Made by a program: the position numbers and the translations under genes. Below the pieces are notes generated by a model. That model saw only the letters and a list, made by a program, of their open reading frames with translations. It was not told where the DNA came from and ran no database searches. From contig JAJCZZ010000049.1 of the NCBI GenBank assembly GCA_029262115.1, positions 1 through 64,000 of the forward strand: a stretch of DNA of 64,000 nucleotides, in the 5' to 3' direction. This stretch comes from Gemmatimonadota bacterium (GTDB lineage: Bacteria; Gemmatimonadota; Gemmatimonadetes; Longimicrobiales; Gaopeijiaceae). Positions 47,757 to 56,839 of this stretch are shown here, piece after piece; positions within the stretch are counted from its first letter, which is position 1; the number at the start of each line of letters is the position of its first letter.

Positions 47757-49087
47757 CCCGCGACGAGCGCCTCTCGGCCACGGTTCGAGGTGAGCTACCG
47801 GGCATGCCCCTGGTGGTCGCTGTGTCGGGGGGGGTGGACTCGATGGTCCTCCTCCACCTTCTCCGCTTCGGCTGCGGTCTCGACCCCGCCCGCCTCCGTG
47901 TCGCCCACTTCGACCATGCCATGCGACCGTGCAGCCCGTCCGACGCCGATTGGGTTCGGGGTGTGTGTCGGGCCTGGTGCGTGGCGTGCCACACTGCCGC
48001 CGCACCCGCGCCACCGACGTCCGAAGACGAAGCTCGCCGCCTCCGTTACCGGTTTCTCCAACGGGTCCGGCAGGAGGTCGGGGCGGGGTGGATCGCAACG
48101 GCCCACCACATGGACGACCAGGCAGAGACCGTCCTCTTCCGCGCCCTCCGCGGCACCGGGGTGGACGGCTTGGCCGCGATGCCGTCCAGGAGCTCGAACC
48201 ACGTGTGGCGTCCCCTTTTGGGCCATCACCAGCGGGAGCTCACCGAGTATGCGGCCTCCGTGGGACTGCGCTGGCGCGAGGACCCGACCAACCGCGGCAT
48301 CGGCGCGAGGAGCGTGATGCGGCATGTTCTTCTTCCGGAAGCGGCACGGGTGGTCGCGAACGATCCCGTGGAGGCCCTGGCCGGCCTGGCCCGGCGCGCG
48401 GCGCTCGATGAAGGCGCCTGGACGAGCCTCTATTCCCGGCTGTTGGAAGATACGGATGCGCGCTGGGACGATGCGGGTGTGTCCTTGTCGCGAGACGCTC
48501 TCCTGGCCGCACACGCCGGAGTTCGCACCCGTCTCATCCGGTACGTTGCCAAAGAGCTCGGCCACCCGTTGACGGCGTCCGGAACCGCCGCAGCAGTCCA
48601 GTTTACTACCGGCGCCGCGAGTGGTCGCGCGCTGGATTTGACGGCCGGATTGCGGGTTCGGCGGGACTTCGAACGCATCGGATTCCGCGTGGGCGGCGTC
48701 GATCGGACGAACGCCCCGCTCCGGATCGAGCACAGTCAGGGGAGGGGGTTTGTGGTGGTCGGCGGGAGGCGGTATCACGTGAGGTGGGGCCACGGCCCGG
48801 GTGCCATGAATGGCGAAGCCTGTTTCGCGCAGGACGTCGCCTTTCCGCTGGAGGTTCGCGGTTGGCAACCCGGTGATCGAATTCGACTCCCCGTGGGGTC
48901 CAAGAAGTTGAAGGAGCTTTTTCGCGAAGCGCGGGTGCCGGCGCCGGATCGGCATCGTACTCCCGTGGTCGTGGACGGCACGGGATCGCTTCTGTGGGTC
49001 CCCGGGGTGGCGCAGTCGGTCGACTCGGTCGCGATGTCCGGAGCCGTCGGTCTTCACATGGGGATCGCTCGTGCCGACATTGACTGA
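47753..49087 (+). CDS. tilS: tRNA(Ile)-lysidine synthase
   Basis: Attaches lysine to C34 of the CAU anticodon of tRNA-Ile2, changing it to read AUA. The 444-residue protein has the PP-loop SGGVDSM near residue 24 and the N-type ATPase features HFDHAMR and TAHHMDDQAETVLFRALRGTG, then the TilS C-terminal domain with RLPVGSKKLKELFREARVP. The ATG at 47753 overlaps the previous stop; the open frame from 47612 is a shadow. hpt follows with an overlap, the usual tilS-hpt-ftsH order. Confidence 0.95.
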   Translation: MTRDERLSATVRGELPGMPLVVAVSGGVDSMVLLHLLRFGCGLDPARLRVAHFDHAMRPCSPSDADWVRGVCRAWCVACHTAAAPAPPTSEDEARRLRYRFLQRVRQEVGAGWIATAHHMDDQAETVLFRALRGTGVDGLAAMPSRSSNHVWRPLLGHHQRELTEYAASVGLRWREDPTNRGIGARSVMRHVLLPEAARVVANDPVEALAGLARRAALDEGAWTSLYSRLLEDTDARWDDAGVSLSRDALLAAHAGVRTRLIRYVAKELGHPLTASGTAAAVQFTTGAASGRALDLTAGLRVRRDFERIGFRVGGVDRTNAPLRIEHSQGRGFVVVGGRRYHVRWGHGPGAMNGEACFAQDVAFPLEVRGWQPGDRIRLPVGSKKLKELFREARVPAPDRHRTPVVVDGTGSLLWVPGVAQSVDSVAMSGAVGLHMGIARADID

Positions 49088-49619
49088 GGACACGCAGTTG
49101 GGCGGGCAGCAACTCCAGCGGGTGGTCTACACTCCCGAGGAGATCGAAGTCCGCGTGCGTGCTCTTGGTGAAGACATCTCGCGGTCGTTCACCGCCTCGG
49201 ATCGTCTTTTGTTGATTGCGTTCCTGAAGGGGTCGTTCCTCTTCGTCGCCGACCTCGTTCGCGTCATCGACCTCCCGCTTCAAGTAGATTTCCTCGTGGC
49301 GTCGAGCTACGGGCGCGACAAGGTTTCCAGCGGAGATGTGCGTCTTCTCTATGATCCGGCTGCGTCGCTCAAGGATCGCGCGGTTGTTCTCGTAGAGGAT
49401 ATCGTGGACAGTGGCACGACACTTCAACGGCTGGTTCCCCGTCTTGAAGCACGGGGGCCTGCCAGTCTGGACGTGTGCACGCTTCTCCACAAACGAATCG
49501 CGGGAGCGGGACCGGAGCCGCGATGGGTCGGATTCGATGCACCCAATGAGTTCCTTGTGGGGTACGGACTCGACTACGCCGAGGATTTCCGCCACCTGCC
49601 ATACATCGCCTCGCTGTAG
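49071..49619 (+). CDS. hpt: hypoxanthine phosphoribosyltransferase
   Basis: Purine salvage enzyme that makes IMP or GMP from hypoxanthine or guanine and PRPP. The 182-residue protein shows the PRPP-binding loop VLVEDIVDSGTTL and the GSFLFVADLVR and KVSSGDVRLL regions typical of HPT. GTG 49071 lies within the end of tilS (17-bp overlap). The C-terminal WVGFDAPNEFLVGYGLDYAEDFRHLPYI is the characteristic end. Confidence 0.95.
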   Translation: MPTLTEDTQLGGQQLQRVVYTPEEIEVRVRALGEDISRSFTASDRLLLIAFLKGSFLFVADLVRVIDLPLQVDFLVASSYGRDKVSSGDVRLLYDPAASLKDRAVVLVEDIVDSGTTLQRLVPRLEARGPASLDVCTLLHKRIAGAGPEPRWVGFDAPNEFLVGYGLDYAEDFRHLPYIASL

Positions 49620-49646
49620 GCGGCACGGTTATGAGAGTGAGTAGAT

Positions 49647-51680
49647 ATGTCTGACAAGGATCCGATCCGCCCCGACCCCGGCAACCGCTGGGCGCGCCTG
49701 TCGAAGACGGCCGCGTTCTGGATGCTCATGGTCCTGATCTTCCTGATGGCGATGCAGTTCGTACGCGGCCAGGACGGCGCCGTCGCAGAGCTGAACCACA
49801 CCGAGTACAAGGCCCAACTCGACGCCGGCAACATCAGCAAGATCACCGTCATCGGCGATCGCCGGGTCGAGGGGGAGCTCCGAGCGCCCGTGGTCCGCGA
49901 CGGCGCGGAGCTCCGGGAGTTCGAGACCATCCTTCCGTCGGATATGACGGACGGAATGCTGGAGCAGCTCGACAACGAGGGTGTCGTCGTGGTTGCCGAG
50001 CTGGCCGAGCAGAGCTGGGGCACCATCCTGTTCTCGATTCTGCCGTGGGTCGTCTTCCTCGGCTTCTGGATCTGGATCTTCCGCACGATGCAGGGCGGAG
50101 GGAATCGAGCGTTCCAGTTCGGCCGATCGAAGGCCAAGATGATCAGTCCGGACACCCCGAAGATCACGTTCGCGGATGTGGCGGGCGCGGACGAAGCGAA
50201 GGAGGAGCTTCAGGAGATCATCGAGTTCCTGAAGGATCCGGCCCGCTTCTCTCGCCTTGGTGGACGCCTTCCGAAGGGTGTGCTGCTCGTTGGCCCCCCG
50301 GGAACCGGTAAGACGCTCCTGGCAAAGGCAGTGGCCGGCGAGGCCGGCCGCCCGTTCTTCCAGATGTCGGGGTCGGACTTCGTGGAGATGTTCGTCGGTG
50401 TCGGCGCGTCGCGGGTTCGCGATCTGTTCGAGCAGGGCAAGGCGCACGCCCCGTGCATCATCTTCGTCGACGAGATCGACGCGGTGGGACGGCACCGGGG
50501 CGCCGGGCTCGGCGGTGGCCACGACGAACGGGAACAGACCCTCAACGCTCTGCTCGTCGAGATGGACGGCTTCGAGTCCAACGAAGGTGTGATTCTCCTT
50601 GCGGCGACCAACCGACCGGACGTGTTGGACCCGGCGCTGTTACGGCCGGGCCGCTTTGATCGGCAGGTGGTCGTCGACCTGCCCGATGTCCGGGGCCGTG
50701 AAGGCATTCTGCGGGTGCATGCGAAGAAGTTGCCCCTGGCCGACGACGTCGAGCTCGGTCTGATTGCCCGGGGCACCCCGGGAATGAGCGGTGCCGATCT
50801 GGCGAACATCTGCAACGAAGCCGCACTTCTGGCGGCGCGTCGCGGCGCCGACAAGGTGGCCATGGAGGACTTCGAGCAGGCCAAGGACAAGGTGATGCTG
50901 GGAACCGAGCGTCGTTCCCTGGTCCTGAACGAGCGTGAACGGCGCCTGACCGCTTATCACGAGGCGGGGCACGCGGTCATCGGCCTCAAGATTCCGGGAC
51001 TCGATCCTGTTCATAAAGTCACGATTGTGCCGCGCGGGCGCGCGCTCGGGATCACCGCCAGCCTCCCTGAGGAGGACCGGCACTCCTACACGAAGGAGTG
51101 GCTGGGCGGTCAACTGGCCATGCTCTTCGGTGGGCGGGTGGCCGAGGAGATGACCTTCGGACCGGAGTATGTCACGACCGGTGCCGGGAACGACATCGAA
51201 CGCGCCACCGCCATGGGACGCCGAATGGTCACCCAGTTCGGCATGAGCGAAGCGATTGGCCTCGTGGCCGTCGGCGACGCGGATCACGAGGTCTTCCTCG
51301 GGCGTGAACTGTCGCAGCGGCGGCAGGTGTCCGAGCATACCGCGCGGCTCGTCGATCAGGAGTTGAAGAGGATTCTCGACGGGGCCCACGAGAAGGCCAG
51401 AGAAGTCCTGGAGGAACACAAGGACCTTCTGGAGAACATTGCGCAGGCGCTCCTCGAGCGCGAAACGCTCGATCGGACGGAAATCGAGGCGCTGGCGCGG
51501 GGCGACCAGCTTCCACCGTTGCCCGAGCCGGAGGTCGAGGACCCTGCCGCTGCGGTACTACCACAGCTTCGCCGCGCCCCGGCGCCCAAGCCACCATTGG
51601 GCCTGCCTGGACGAGACGGTCCACTGCCGGGTCCGGCGGCGGGCTTCACGGGCTTCGACGGCGGCGGACGCCCTGGCTGA
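49647..51680 (+). CDS. ftsH: ATP-dependent zinc metalloprotease FtsH
   Basis: Membrane-anchored AAA+ protease that degrades membrane and short-lived cytosolic proteins. The 677-residue protein has an N-terminal transmembrane helix (about 17-38), a short periplasmic domain, a second helix (about 124-147), the AAA+ module with Walker A GPPGTGKT at 216-223 and Walker [12 protein letters not shown], the zinc motif HEAGH at 438-442 and an acidic, Pro-rich C terminus. It starts 28 bp after hpt and precedes cdaA. Confidence 0.97.
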   Translation: MSDKDPIRPDPGNRWARLSKTAAFWMLMVLIFLMAMQFVRGQDGAVAELNHTEYKAQLDAGNISKITVIGDRRVEGELRAPVVRDGAELREFETILPSDMTDGMLEQLDNEGVVVVAELAEQSWGTILFSILPWVVFLGFWIWIFRTMQGGGNRAFQFGRSKAKMISPDTPKITFADVAGADEAKEELQEIIEFLKDPARFSRLGGRLPKGVLLVGPPGTGKTLLAKAVAGEAGRPFFQMSGSDFVEMFVGVGASRVRDLFEQGKAHAPCIIFVDEIDAVGRHRGAGLGGGHDEREQTLNALLVEMDGFESNEGVILLAATNRPDVLDPALLRPGRFDRQVVVDLPDVRGREGILRVHAKKLPLADDVELGLIARGTPGMSGADLANICNEAALLAARRGADKVAMEDFEQAKDKVMLGTERRSLVLNERERRLTAYHEAGHAVIGLKIPGLDPVHKVTIVPRGRALGITASLPEEDRHSYTKEWLGGQLAMLFGGRVAEEMTFGPEYVTTGAGNDIERATAMGRRMVTQFGMSEAIGLVAVGDADHEVFLGRELSQRRQVSEHTARLVDQELKRILDGAHEKAREVLEEHKDLLENIAQALLERETLDRTEIEALARGDQLPPLPEPEVEDPAAAVLPQLRRAPAPKPPLGLPGRDGPLPGPAAGFTGFDGGGRPG

Positions 51681-51752
51681 GGTACGGTCGGGATCCGGCG
51701 TGGTGGCCGCGGCTGCCACGGGTTGTTCTGAGGCGGGAGCCAAGAGAGACGT

Positions 51753-52556
51753 GTGAACAGGATCTGGGAGCAGATGCAGTTCTTGCGGCCCGGCTGGGGG
51801 GATCTGTTCGAGATCCTTCTGGTCGCGTTTCTCCTGTACCGGGTGCTCCTGATCCTCCAGCGGACCCGGGCCATGCAGATCCTGCTCGGCTTCGTGGTGC
51901 TCTCCGTGCTGTATGGCGCTGCCCGGCTGTTCGACCTGATCCTGATCCGCACGCTGCTGGAGACGACGTTCCAGTTCGGCGCCATCGCGGCGCTGGTGAT
52001 CTTCCAGCCGGAACTCCGGGCGGCGCTCGCGCGGTTGGGCCAGACCCGAATGATCCGGGTCTTCCAGCGGCTCGAGGGTAGCCGCGTAACGGATGAGATC
52101 ATCGAGGCGGTCGAGCGCCTTTCGGCCAAGCGGATCGGAGCGATCATCGCGATCGAGAGGGACGTGGGGCTCGAAGAGTACGCGCAGTCGGGAAGCCCGG
52201 TCCACGCCCGCGTGTCGGCGGAAATGCTCACGACCATCTTCACGCCATATTCGCCGCTCCACGACGGCGCGGTCCTGATTTCCGGTGACCTGATCCATAC
52301 GGCGGGTGCTATCCTGCCGCTGACTCAGTCGTCGATTCCCGACCGGTCTCTCGGCACCCGGCATCGTGCGGCTCTGGGCCTCAGTGAGGAGACCGACGCG
52401 GTGGTCATCGTTGTGAGCGAGGAGACCGCGAAGATCTCGTTGGCGGTGGGCGGGCGACTGGAGCGGGGCGTCGGGGGCGATCGGTTGCGCCAGATCCTCT
52501 CGGGTGCTCTCCCTGAGCGGGACATCGCGCTGGCGACCACCCCGGCCACCGCGTGA
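51753..52556 (+). CDS. cdaA: diadenylate cyclase CdaA
   Basis: Synthesises the second messenger c-di-AMP from two ATP. The 267-residue protein has three N-terminal transmembrane helices (about 17-85), a coiled linker and the DisA_N cyclase domain with the DGA motif at 171-173 (LHDGAVLI) and RHR at 203-205 (GTRHRAALG), both required for activity. GTG 51753 is 72 bp after ftsH. glmM and cdaR, its usual partners, are not next to it, and no c-di-AMP receptor or phosphodiesterase is visible in the window. Confidence 0.93.
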   Translation: MNRIWEQMQFLRPGWGDLFEILLVAFLLYRVLLILQRTRAMQILLGFVVLSVLYGAARLFDLILIRTLLETTFQFGAIAALVIFQPELRAALARLGQTRMIRVFQRLEGSRVTDEIIEAVERLSAKRIGAIIAIERDVGLEEYAQSGSPVHARVSAEMLTTIFTPYSPLHDGAVLISGDLIHTAGAILPLTQSSIPDRSLGTRHRAALGLSEETDAVVIVVSEETAKISLAVGGRLERGVGGDRLRQILSGALPERDIALATTPATA

Positions 52557-52599
52557 AATCGTGTGGTTTCGGGGCCGTACGAGGGATTTAGAGCGCGCG

Positions 52600-52629
52600 T
52601 TGACACGTCCGAGCGACCCCCCGTACATT
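52600..52629 (+). promoter_or_regulatory. promoter of the exbB-exbD-exbD-tonB cluster
   Basis: A perfect TTGACA (52600-52605) is followed after 18 bases by TACATT (52624-52629). Transcription would start near 52636, which makes an upstream GTG at 52634 unlikely as the start codon of the first gene and points to ATG 52682 or GTG 52718. Confidence 0.65.
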
Positions 52630-52717
52630 CGGCGTGTCGTTCCATCCGGATCCGGGACCCGCACCGCGGGTCGGGCCCCGAATGTCCGCTCCAACACATT
52701 ACCGAGGCGAGCCTTAC

Positions 52718-53491
52718 GTGGGCACTCAGTATCAGTTGCTGACGCTTTTTTCGGACGGCGGGTGGATGATGTATCCGCTCGTTCTCTGTTCCTTGATCGC
52801 GCTCGGCGTCATCATCGCGAAGGGCTATACCCTTTGGATGGCACACAAGGACTCGCAGAAGGTCATGGAGGAGGTCGAGGCGGCCGCCATGGGAGGTGAC
52901 CTCGACGAGGCGGTCCGGATCGCCCGCGACACCCCCGGTCCGACCGCGGCCATTCTCATGGTGGGCCTTCGCCGAATCCAGGACCGGACGTTCCATCAGT
53001 CCGATCTGGACAAGGCCGTTGCCACCACCGGGGCCATCGAGCTGGGCTTTCTCGAGCGCGGGCTCGTCATTCTGGCCACGATCGCGAATGTGGCTCCGCT
53101 CATGGGTTTCCTCGGGACCGTGGCGGGCATGATCGAGGCGTTCGGCGCCATCGAGATGGCGGGTGACGTCGATCCGAGCCTCGTGGCCGGGGGCATCAAG
53201 GTGGCGCTCCTGACCACGGCGGCAGGCCTCACGGTCGCGCTCCCGGTGAACATCGGGTACAACTTCTTCGTGTCTCGCATCGACACGTTGATCGTGGATA
53301 TGGAGCACGGCGCCCAGAAGATCATCAACTTGGCGTGGGACCTCGAAAAGGACGGGCGTGTGACCATCCTGAAGGGCAAGCGAGGTGCCGACGATTTCGC
53401 GGCGGCGGCAAGTAGTTCGTCACCGATCAGCGCCGACCGCACGACGTCCCAAGGTGTCACCGACGACGATACCACCTCGGATATCTTGTAG
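52718..53491 (+). CDS. ExbB/TolQ-type proton channel protein
   Basis: Inner-membrane protein of the MotA/TolQ/ExbB family that forms the proton channel energising TonB. From GTG 52718 (GAGG ten bases upstream) it has 257 residues, with transmembrane helices at about 20-40, 115-145 and 160-185; GFLGTVAGMIEAFGA and ALLTTAAGLTVALPVNI are the conserved parts. ATG 52682 would add 12 residues without an SD. A disordered Ser/Thr/Asp-rich tail of about 35 residues follows. Two ExbD-type genes and tonB come next, so it is the Ton system rather than Tol-Pal, as no TolA, TolB or Pal is present. Confidence 0.9.
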   Translation: MGTQYQLLTLFSDGGWMMYPLVLCSLIALGVIIAKGYTLWMAHKDSQKVMEEVEAAAMGGDLDEAVRIARDTPGPTAAILMVGLRRIQDRTFHQSDLDKAVATTGAIELGFLERGLVILATIANVAPLMGFLGTVAGMIEAFGAIEMAGDVDPSLVAGGIKVALLTTAAGLTVALPVNIGYNFFVSRIDTLIVDMEHGAQKIINLAWDLEKDGRVTILKGKRGADDFAAAASSSSPISADRTTSQGVTDDDTTSDIL

Positions 53492-53559
53492 TCAGCGCAG
53501 GAACCTTTCGCAGAACCCTTCGTACCTTCTCTTAGACCGACTTCCAACCCGGGGCGGAC

Positions 53560-53985
53560 ATGGCAGTCCTCGATAAAAAGAAATCACGGGTCAGCGGCGA
53601 GGTCCCGATGTCGTCCACAGCCGACATCGCCTTCCTCCTCCTGATCTTCTTCCTGGTCACCACGGTGTTCCCGAAGGACAAGGGTCTTTCGATCGTGCTC
53701 CCGGAGGAGTCGTCCGAAGTCCAGGTCTCTCAGAAGAACATCCTCCACCTCATCATCCAGCCCACCGGGATCGTGGATGTGAAGCGGGGTGAGAGCCAGC
53801 AGGTCCAGCAGATGCGGCCGAGCGAGATCGAAGGTCTGTGGCGGCAGGAAGTGGCCAACAACGATGGCCTCATTGCCGCGGTGAAGACGCACCCGGACGC
53901 CGCCTACCGGTTCATGGTCGACGTGCTCGATGCGCTGCACGCCGCCAACGCCGAGCGGATTTCCCTACAGGTTCTGGAGAACTGA
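53560..53985 (+). CDS. ExbD/TolR-type protein 1
   Basis: Bitopic membrane protein of 141 residues with a single transmembrane helix (about 20-42) containing the conserved aspartate in STADIAFLLLIFFLVTT, thought to take part in proton transfer, and a periplasmic domain beginning at EVQVSQKNILHLIIQ. The ATG at 53560 follows the ExbB gene by 68 bp. It is followed five bases later by a second, divergent ExbD gene. Confidence 0.9.
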   Translation: MAVLDKKKSRVSGEVPMSSTADIAFLLLIFFLVTTVFPKDKGLSIVLPEESSEVQVSQKNILHLIIQPTGIVDVKRGESQQVQQMRPSEIEGLWRQEVANNDGLIAAVKTHPDAAYRFMVDVLDALHAANAERISLQVLEN

Positions 53986-53989
53986 CGCG

Positions 53990-54436
53990 ATGTCGATGAA
54001 AGGTGGCTTCAAGAGGAAGTCCAAGGCCTCCGAGGAGATCCCGTCCTCGTCGTTGGCGGACATCGCATTCCTTCTCCTGATCTTCTTCATGGTCACGACG
54101 GTGTTCCCGAACGACCAGGAGCGCCCCATCGACTGGACTGAGGCGAGCGCCGCTCAGAAGATCGACGAGAAGAGCAAGAACATCCTCAACATCTGGGTCG
54201 AGCGGGACGGTTCGGTCTATATGAACGACCAGCAGTTCCAGATGGAGGAGGTATCGCAGTACATTGCGCCGCGCTATGCGCAGTCGGACCGAGCCCTGGT
54301 CATTTCGATCCGGGGCGACCGCGAGGTACCGTACAGGATCATCGACCAGCTTCAGGACGAGCTCGTCGCGGCCGGTGTGGTGCGCGTGGTCTTCGCCGCC
54401 CAGTTGGAACAGCAGATGCAGAGGGCAAGACGATGA
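53990..54436 (+). CDS. ExbD/TolR-type protein 2
   Basis: A second ExbD-type protein of 148 residues: SSSLADIAFLLLIFFMVTT carries the transmembrane helix with the conserved aspartate, and the periplasmic part begins KSKNILNIWVERDGS. It differs from the first copy in most of the periplasmic domain, so the two are old paralogues and not a recent duplication; they may form a hetero-oligomer. The gene overlaps tonB by 4 bp. Confidence 0.9.
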   Translation: MSMKGGFKRKSKASEEIPSSSLADIAFLLLIFFMVTTVFPNDQERPIDWTEASAAQKIDEKSKNILNIWVERDGSVYMNDQQFQMEEVSQYIAPRYAQSDRALVISIRGDREVPYRIIDQLQDELVAAGVVRVVFAAQLEQQMQRARR

Positions 54437-55110
54437 ATCCAGAAGCCGTACCGTCCGGACCCGTAGGCCCGACGGCGAACGATCGCTTGAAGCAGAGCTT
54501 CCAGAGTTGGTTCTGGGGCTCGATGATCGCAGCGACGGTCATCCACTTCGGCATCTTCGCCTTCTGGCCCGACTTCACCGCCGCGGACGTTTCGTACACG
54601 GCGGACGAACTCGAGGCCATCGAGCTTCCCCCCGAGATCGAGATTCCGCCGCCACCTCAGCAGATTTCGCGGCCGGCGACACCGGTGATCGCCGAGGCGA
54701 ACATCGACGAGGACATCACGATCGCGCCGACCACGTTCGAGGACAACCCGGTCGAGGACCTCCCGCCGCCGCCGGAAGAGGTGGCGACGGACATCTCGTC
54801 CGCCCCGACGTTCACGCCGTTCACGGTGGCACCCTCGATCCAGAATCGCCGCGACGTGATTCGCGCCATGGAGCGGGAGTATCCGCCGCTCCTTCGTGAT
54901 GCCGGGATCGGTGGAACGGTCAAGGTGTTCTTCTTCATCGACGAAGAGGGCAAGGTCAACGACTTCCGGATCGACCAGACGTCCGGACACCAGGCCCTGG
55001 ACGACGCCGCGTTGAACGTGGCGGAGGTCTATCGCTTCTCGCCTGCCCTGAACCGGGACAAGAAAGTGCCGGTGTGGGTGTCGTTCCCGATTACCTTCCA
55101 GGTTCGGTAG
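54433..55110 (+). CDS. TonB-family energy transducer
   Basis: A 225-residue protein with one N-terminal transmembrane helix (about 28-46), a Pro- and Glu-rich spacer (about 55-125, for example PPEIEIPPPPQ and DLPPPPEE) crossing the periplasm and a C-terminal TonB_C domain (about 138-225) with EYPPLLRDAGIGGTVKVFFFIDEEG. It delivers energy from ExbB-ExbD to outer-membrane receptors. It is the last gene of the four-gene cluster and is followed by a strong terminator. Confidence 0.93.
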   Translation: MNPEAVPSGPVGPTANDRLKQSFQSWFWGSMIAATVIHFGIFAFWPDFTAADVSYTADELEAIELPPEIEIPPPPQQISRPATPVIAEANIDEDITIAPTTFEDNPVEDLPPPPEEVATDISSAPTFTPFTVAPSIQNRRDVIRAMEREYPPLLRDAGIGGTVKVFFFIDEEGKVNDFRIDQTSGHQALDDAALNVAEVYRFSPALNRDKKVPVWVSFPITFQVR

Positions 55111-55136
55111 ACACCGGAGCTGACCAGGCGACGTCT

Positions 55137-55174
55137 GGACCCCGCCGGAGCTCCGGCGGGGTCCTTGCGTTTGT
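55137..55174 (+). terminator. terminator of the exbB-exbD-exbD-tonB cluster
   Basis: Positions 55137-55164 are a perfect 28-bp palindrome (arms of 14 bp, starting GGACCCC and centred on GAGCTC), one of the longest perfect inverted repeats in the window. It is followed by the T-rich TTGCGTTTGT (55165-55174). It ends the operon 26 bp after the tonB stop. Confidence 0.85.
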
Positions 55175-55221
55175 ACCCCGCCGGCGGTGGCGTCAGGCTG
55201 ACATCCACTGGACGGAGGAGC

Positions 55222-55965
55222 ATGGAATCGGTGGGGCAGAGCGAGGAGGTCGCGGCGATCGAGCGCGCCCGATATCGGGCGCGACTTTCGGAGAGCGTGC
55301 CACGGCTCCGTGATCGCATCAATGCGGCGGTGCTTGCGGCCGGCCGGTCACCGGAAGACGTCCGCCTGGTCGCCGTCTCGAAGTCCCACCCCTTGGCGGC
55401 CGTCGAGGCCGCTCTGGAGTGTGGCCTGACCGACCTCGGCGAGAATCGCGTGGGGGAACTGCAGGCAAAGGCGGCCGCGACGAACCGCAAGGACGTTCGC
55501 TGGCACATGATCGGGCACGTTCAGAGCAGGAAGGCGCCCATGGTGGTCGGGTTGGCCGATCTGGTCCACTCGGTAGATTCCGTTCGCCTTGCGAAGCGGC
55601 TCTCGTCGGCCGCAGTGGACGAAGTTGTGGAGATGTCGATCCTGGCGCAGGTGAACACTTCGGGTGAGGCGAGCAAGTACGGACTTGACGCCTCGTCCGC
55701 CGTGGAAGCGGTGCACGAGATGTCGGAACTGCCTGGCGTACGCGTGGAAGGGCTGATGACGATGGCTCCGTTCGTGGACGACGAGGCGGTTCTGCGGGAG
55801 GCGTTCGCGGCGCTCCGTGAACTGAGGAATCGCGTGCGGGCCGCCGCCGACACGGTCGGAGCCGAGCTGTCGATGGGCATGACGAACGACCTCGAGTCTG
55901 CGATTCAGGAGGGGAGCACGATGATCCGTATCGGAACTGCACTCTTCGGAGACCGAAGCACATGA
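55222..55965 (+). CDS. YggS-family PLP-binding protein
   Basis: Pyridoxal phosphate homeostasis protein of the YggS/PROSC family, 247 residues with the alanine racemase-like N-terminal fold. The PLP lysine is in LVAVSKSHP, and the conserved GENRVGELQAK, WHMIGHVQSRK and MGMTNDLESAI motifs are present. ATG 55222 is preceded by GGAGGAG. It overlaps divIVA by 4 bp; yggS next to cell-division genes is usual in many bacteria. Confidence 0.92.
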   Translation: MESVGQSEEVAAIERARYRARLSESVPRLRDRINAAVLAAGRSPEDVRLVAVSKSHPLAAVEAALECGLTDLGENRVGELQAKAAATNRKDVRWHMIGHVQSRKAPMVVGLADLVHSVDSVRLAKRLSSAAVDEVVEMSILAQVNTSGEASKYGLDASSAVEAVHEMSELPGVRVEGLMTMAPFVDDEAVLREAFAALRELRNRVRAAADTVGAELSMGMTNDLESAIQEGSTMIRIGTALFGDRST

Positions 55966-56819
55966 TCGACCTGACACCGTTGGACGTCCGGAACAAGCGC
56001 GGTGACTTCAAACGCGTCCTGAGGGGCTACGACCCTCAGGAGGTCGACGTATTCCTCGAGTTGGTCGCGGAGCGGTTGGACCACCTCGTCATGGAAAACC
56101 TCCGGCTACGGGAGCGCTCGGAGAACCTTCACGAGCAGGTGCAGTCGCAAACCGGTCGTGAGAAGGCCGTTCAGGAAGCGCTCGTGACAGCCCAGGAGTT
56201 GCGCGCGGACATCCGCTCGCAGGCCCAGCGCGGAGCCGAACTCGTCCTGGCCGAGGCGCAGACCGAGGCGCGGCGCCTGTTGGCCGAGGCGGAAGCCGAA
56301 GCCAAGGCCAGCGTCAGGAACGCCGAGCGGAACCTCGAGATGGGTCGCGACGCCCTCGAAGAGATGGAGCGGCGCCGGGGCCGCTTCCTGAAGCAGTTCC
56401 GCCAGCTCCTCGAACGCGAGTTGGACGTCGTGCAGGTGGAGGAGGAGCGAACCCCGCTCGAGGACCGTCCGATCGAGATGGAGTTGATGGGGGGGCGTAC
56501 GCGCTCCGGTGACGAGGCGGCGCGGGAAGCCCGTGCCGCCATGAAAGCCGCGGAAGGCGCCTGGGATCCCGTCGACTCTCGTTCCGACACACAGGGTGAT
56601 CCCGACACCGCTCCTCCCCCTCTCGACGCCTCACTCGATGAACTGGCGGCCGGATACTCCGGGCCCCTGGCCATGGGCGAGAAACCCGTACACGACCCGG
56701 TCTTCGACGCCCCTGATCTCCTCGATGGGCTCGCGGACGACTCCGAACCGCAGGACGGCACCCTCAGCCTCTCGTTCGAGGACACGCCGCCCGATGACGA
56801 CAAACCACGGTGGGGCTGA
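55962..56819 (+). CDS. divIVA: DivIVA-domain protein
   Basis: Coiled-coil protein of 285 residues that recognises curved membranes at poles or septum in many bacteria. The N-terminal DivIVA signature MIDLTPLDVRNKRGDFKRVLRGYDPQEVD is followed by a coiled coil to about residue 160 and a variable acidic, disordered C terminus with TLSLSFEDTPPDDD at the end. It overlaps yggS and is followed by ileS after 20 bp. Partners and function (polar growth, division or signalling) are not predictable from sequence. Confidence 0.88.
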   Translation: MIDLTPLDVRNKRGDFKRVLRGYDPQEVDVFLELVAERLDHLVMENLRLRERSENLHEQVQSQTGREKAVQEALVTAQELRADIRSQAQRGAELVLAEAQTEARRLLAEAEAEAKASVRNAERNLEMGRDALEEMERRRGRFLKQFRQLLERELDVVQVEEERTPLEDRPIEMELMGGRTRSGDEAAREARAAMKAAEGAWDPVDSRSDTQGDPDTAPPPLDASLDELAAGYSGPLAMGEKPVHDPVFDAPDLLDGLADDSEPQDGTLSLSFEDTPPDDDKPRWG

Positions 56820-56839
56820 GTCGCCCCGAAAGAGATCCG

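Noticed and set aside
52634-52717. GTG 52634 as start of the ExbB-type gene
   Set aside because: The predicted transcription start from the promoter at 52600-52629 lies at about 52636, so this GTG would not be in the mRNA.
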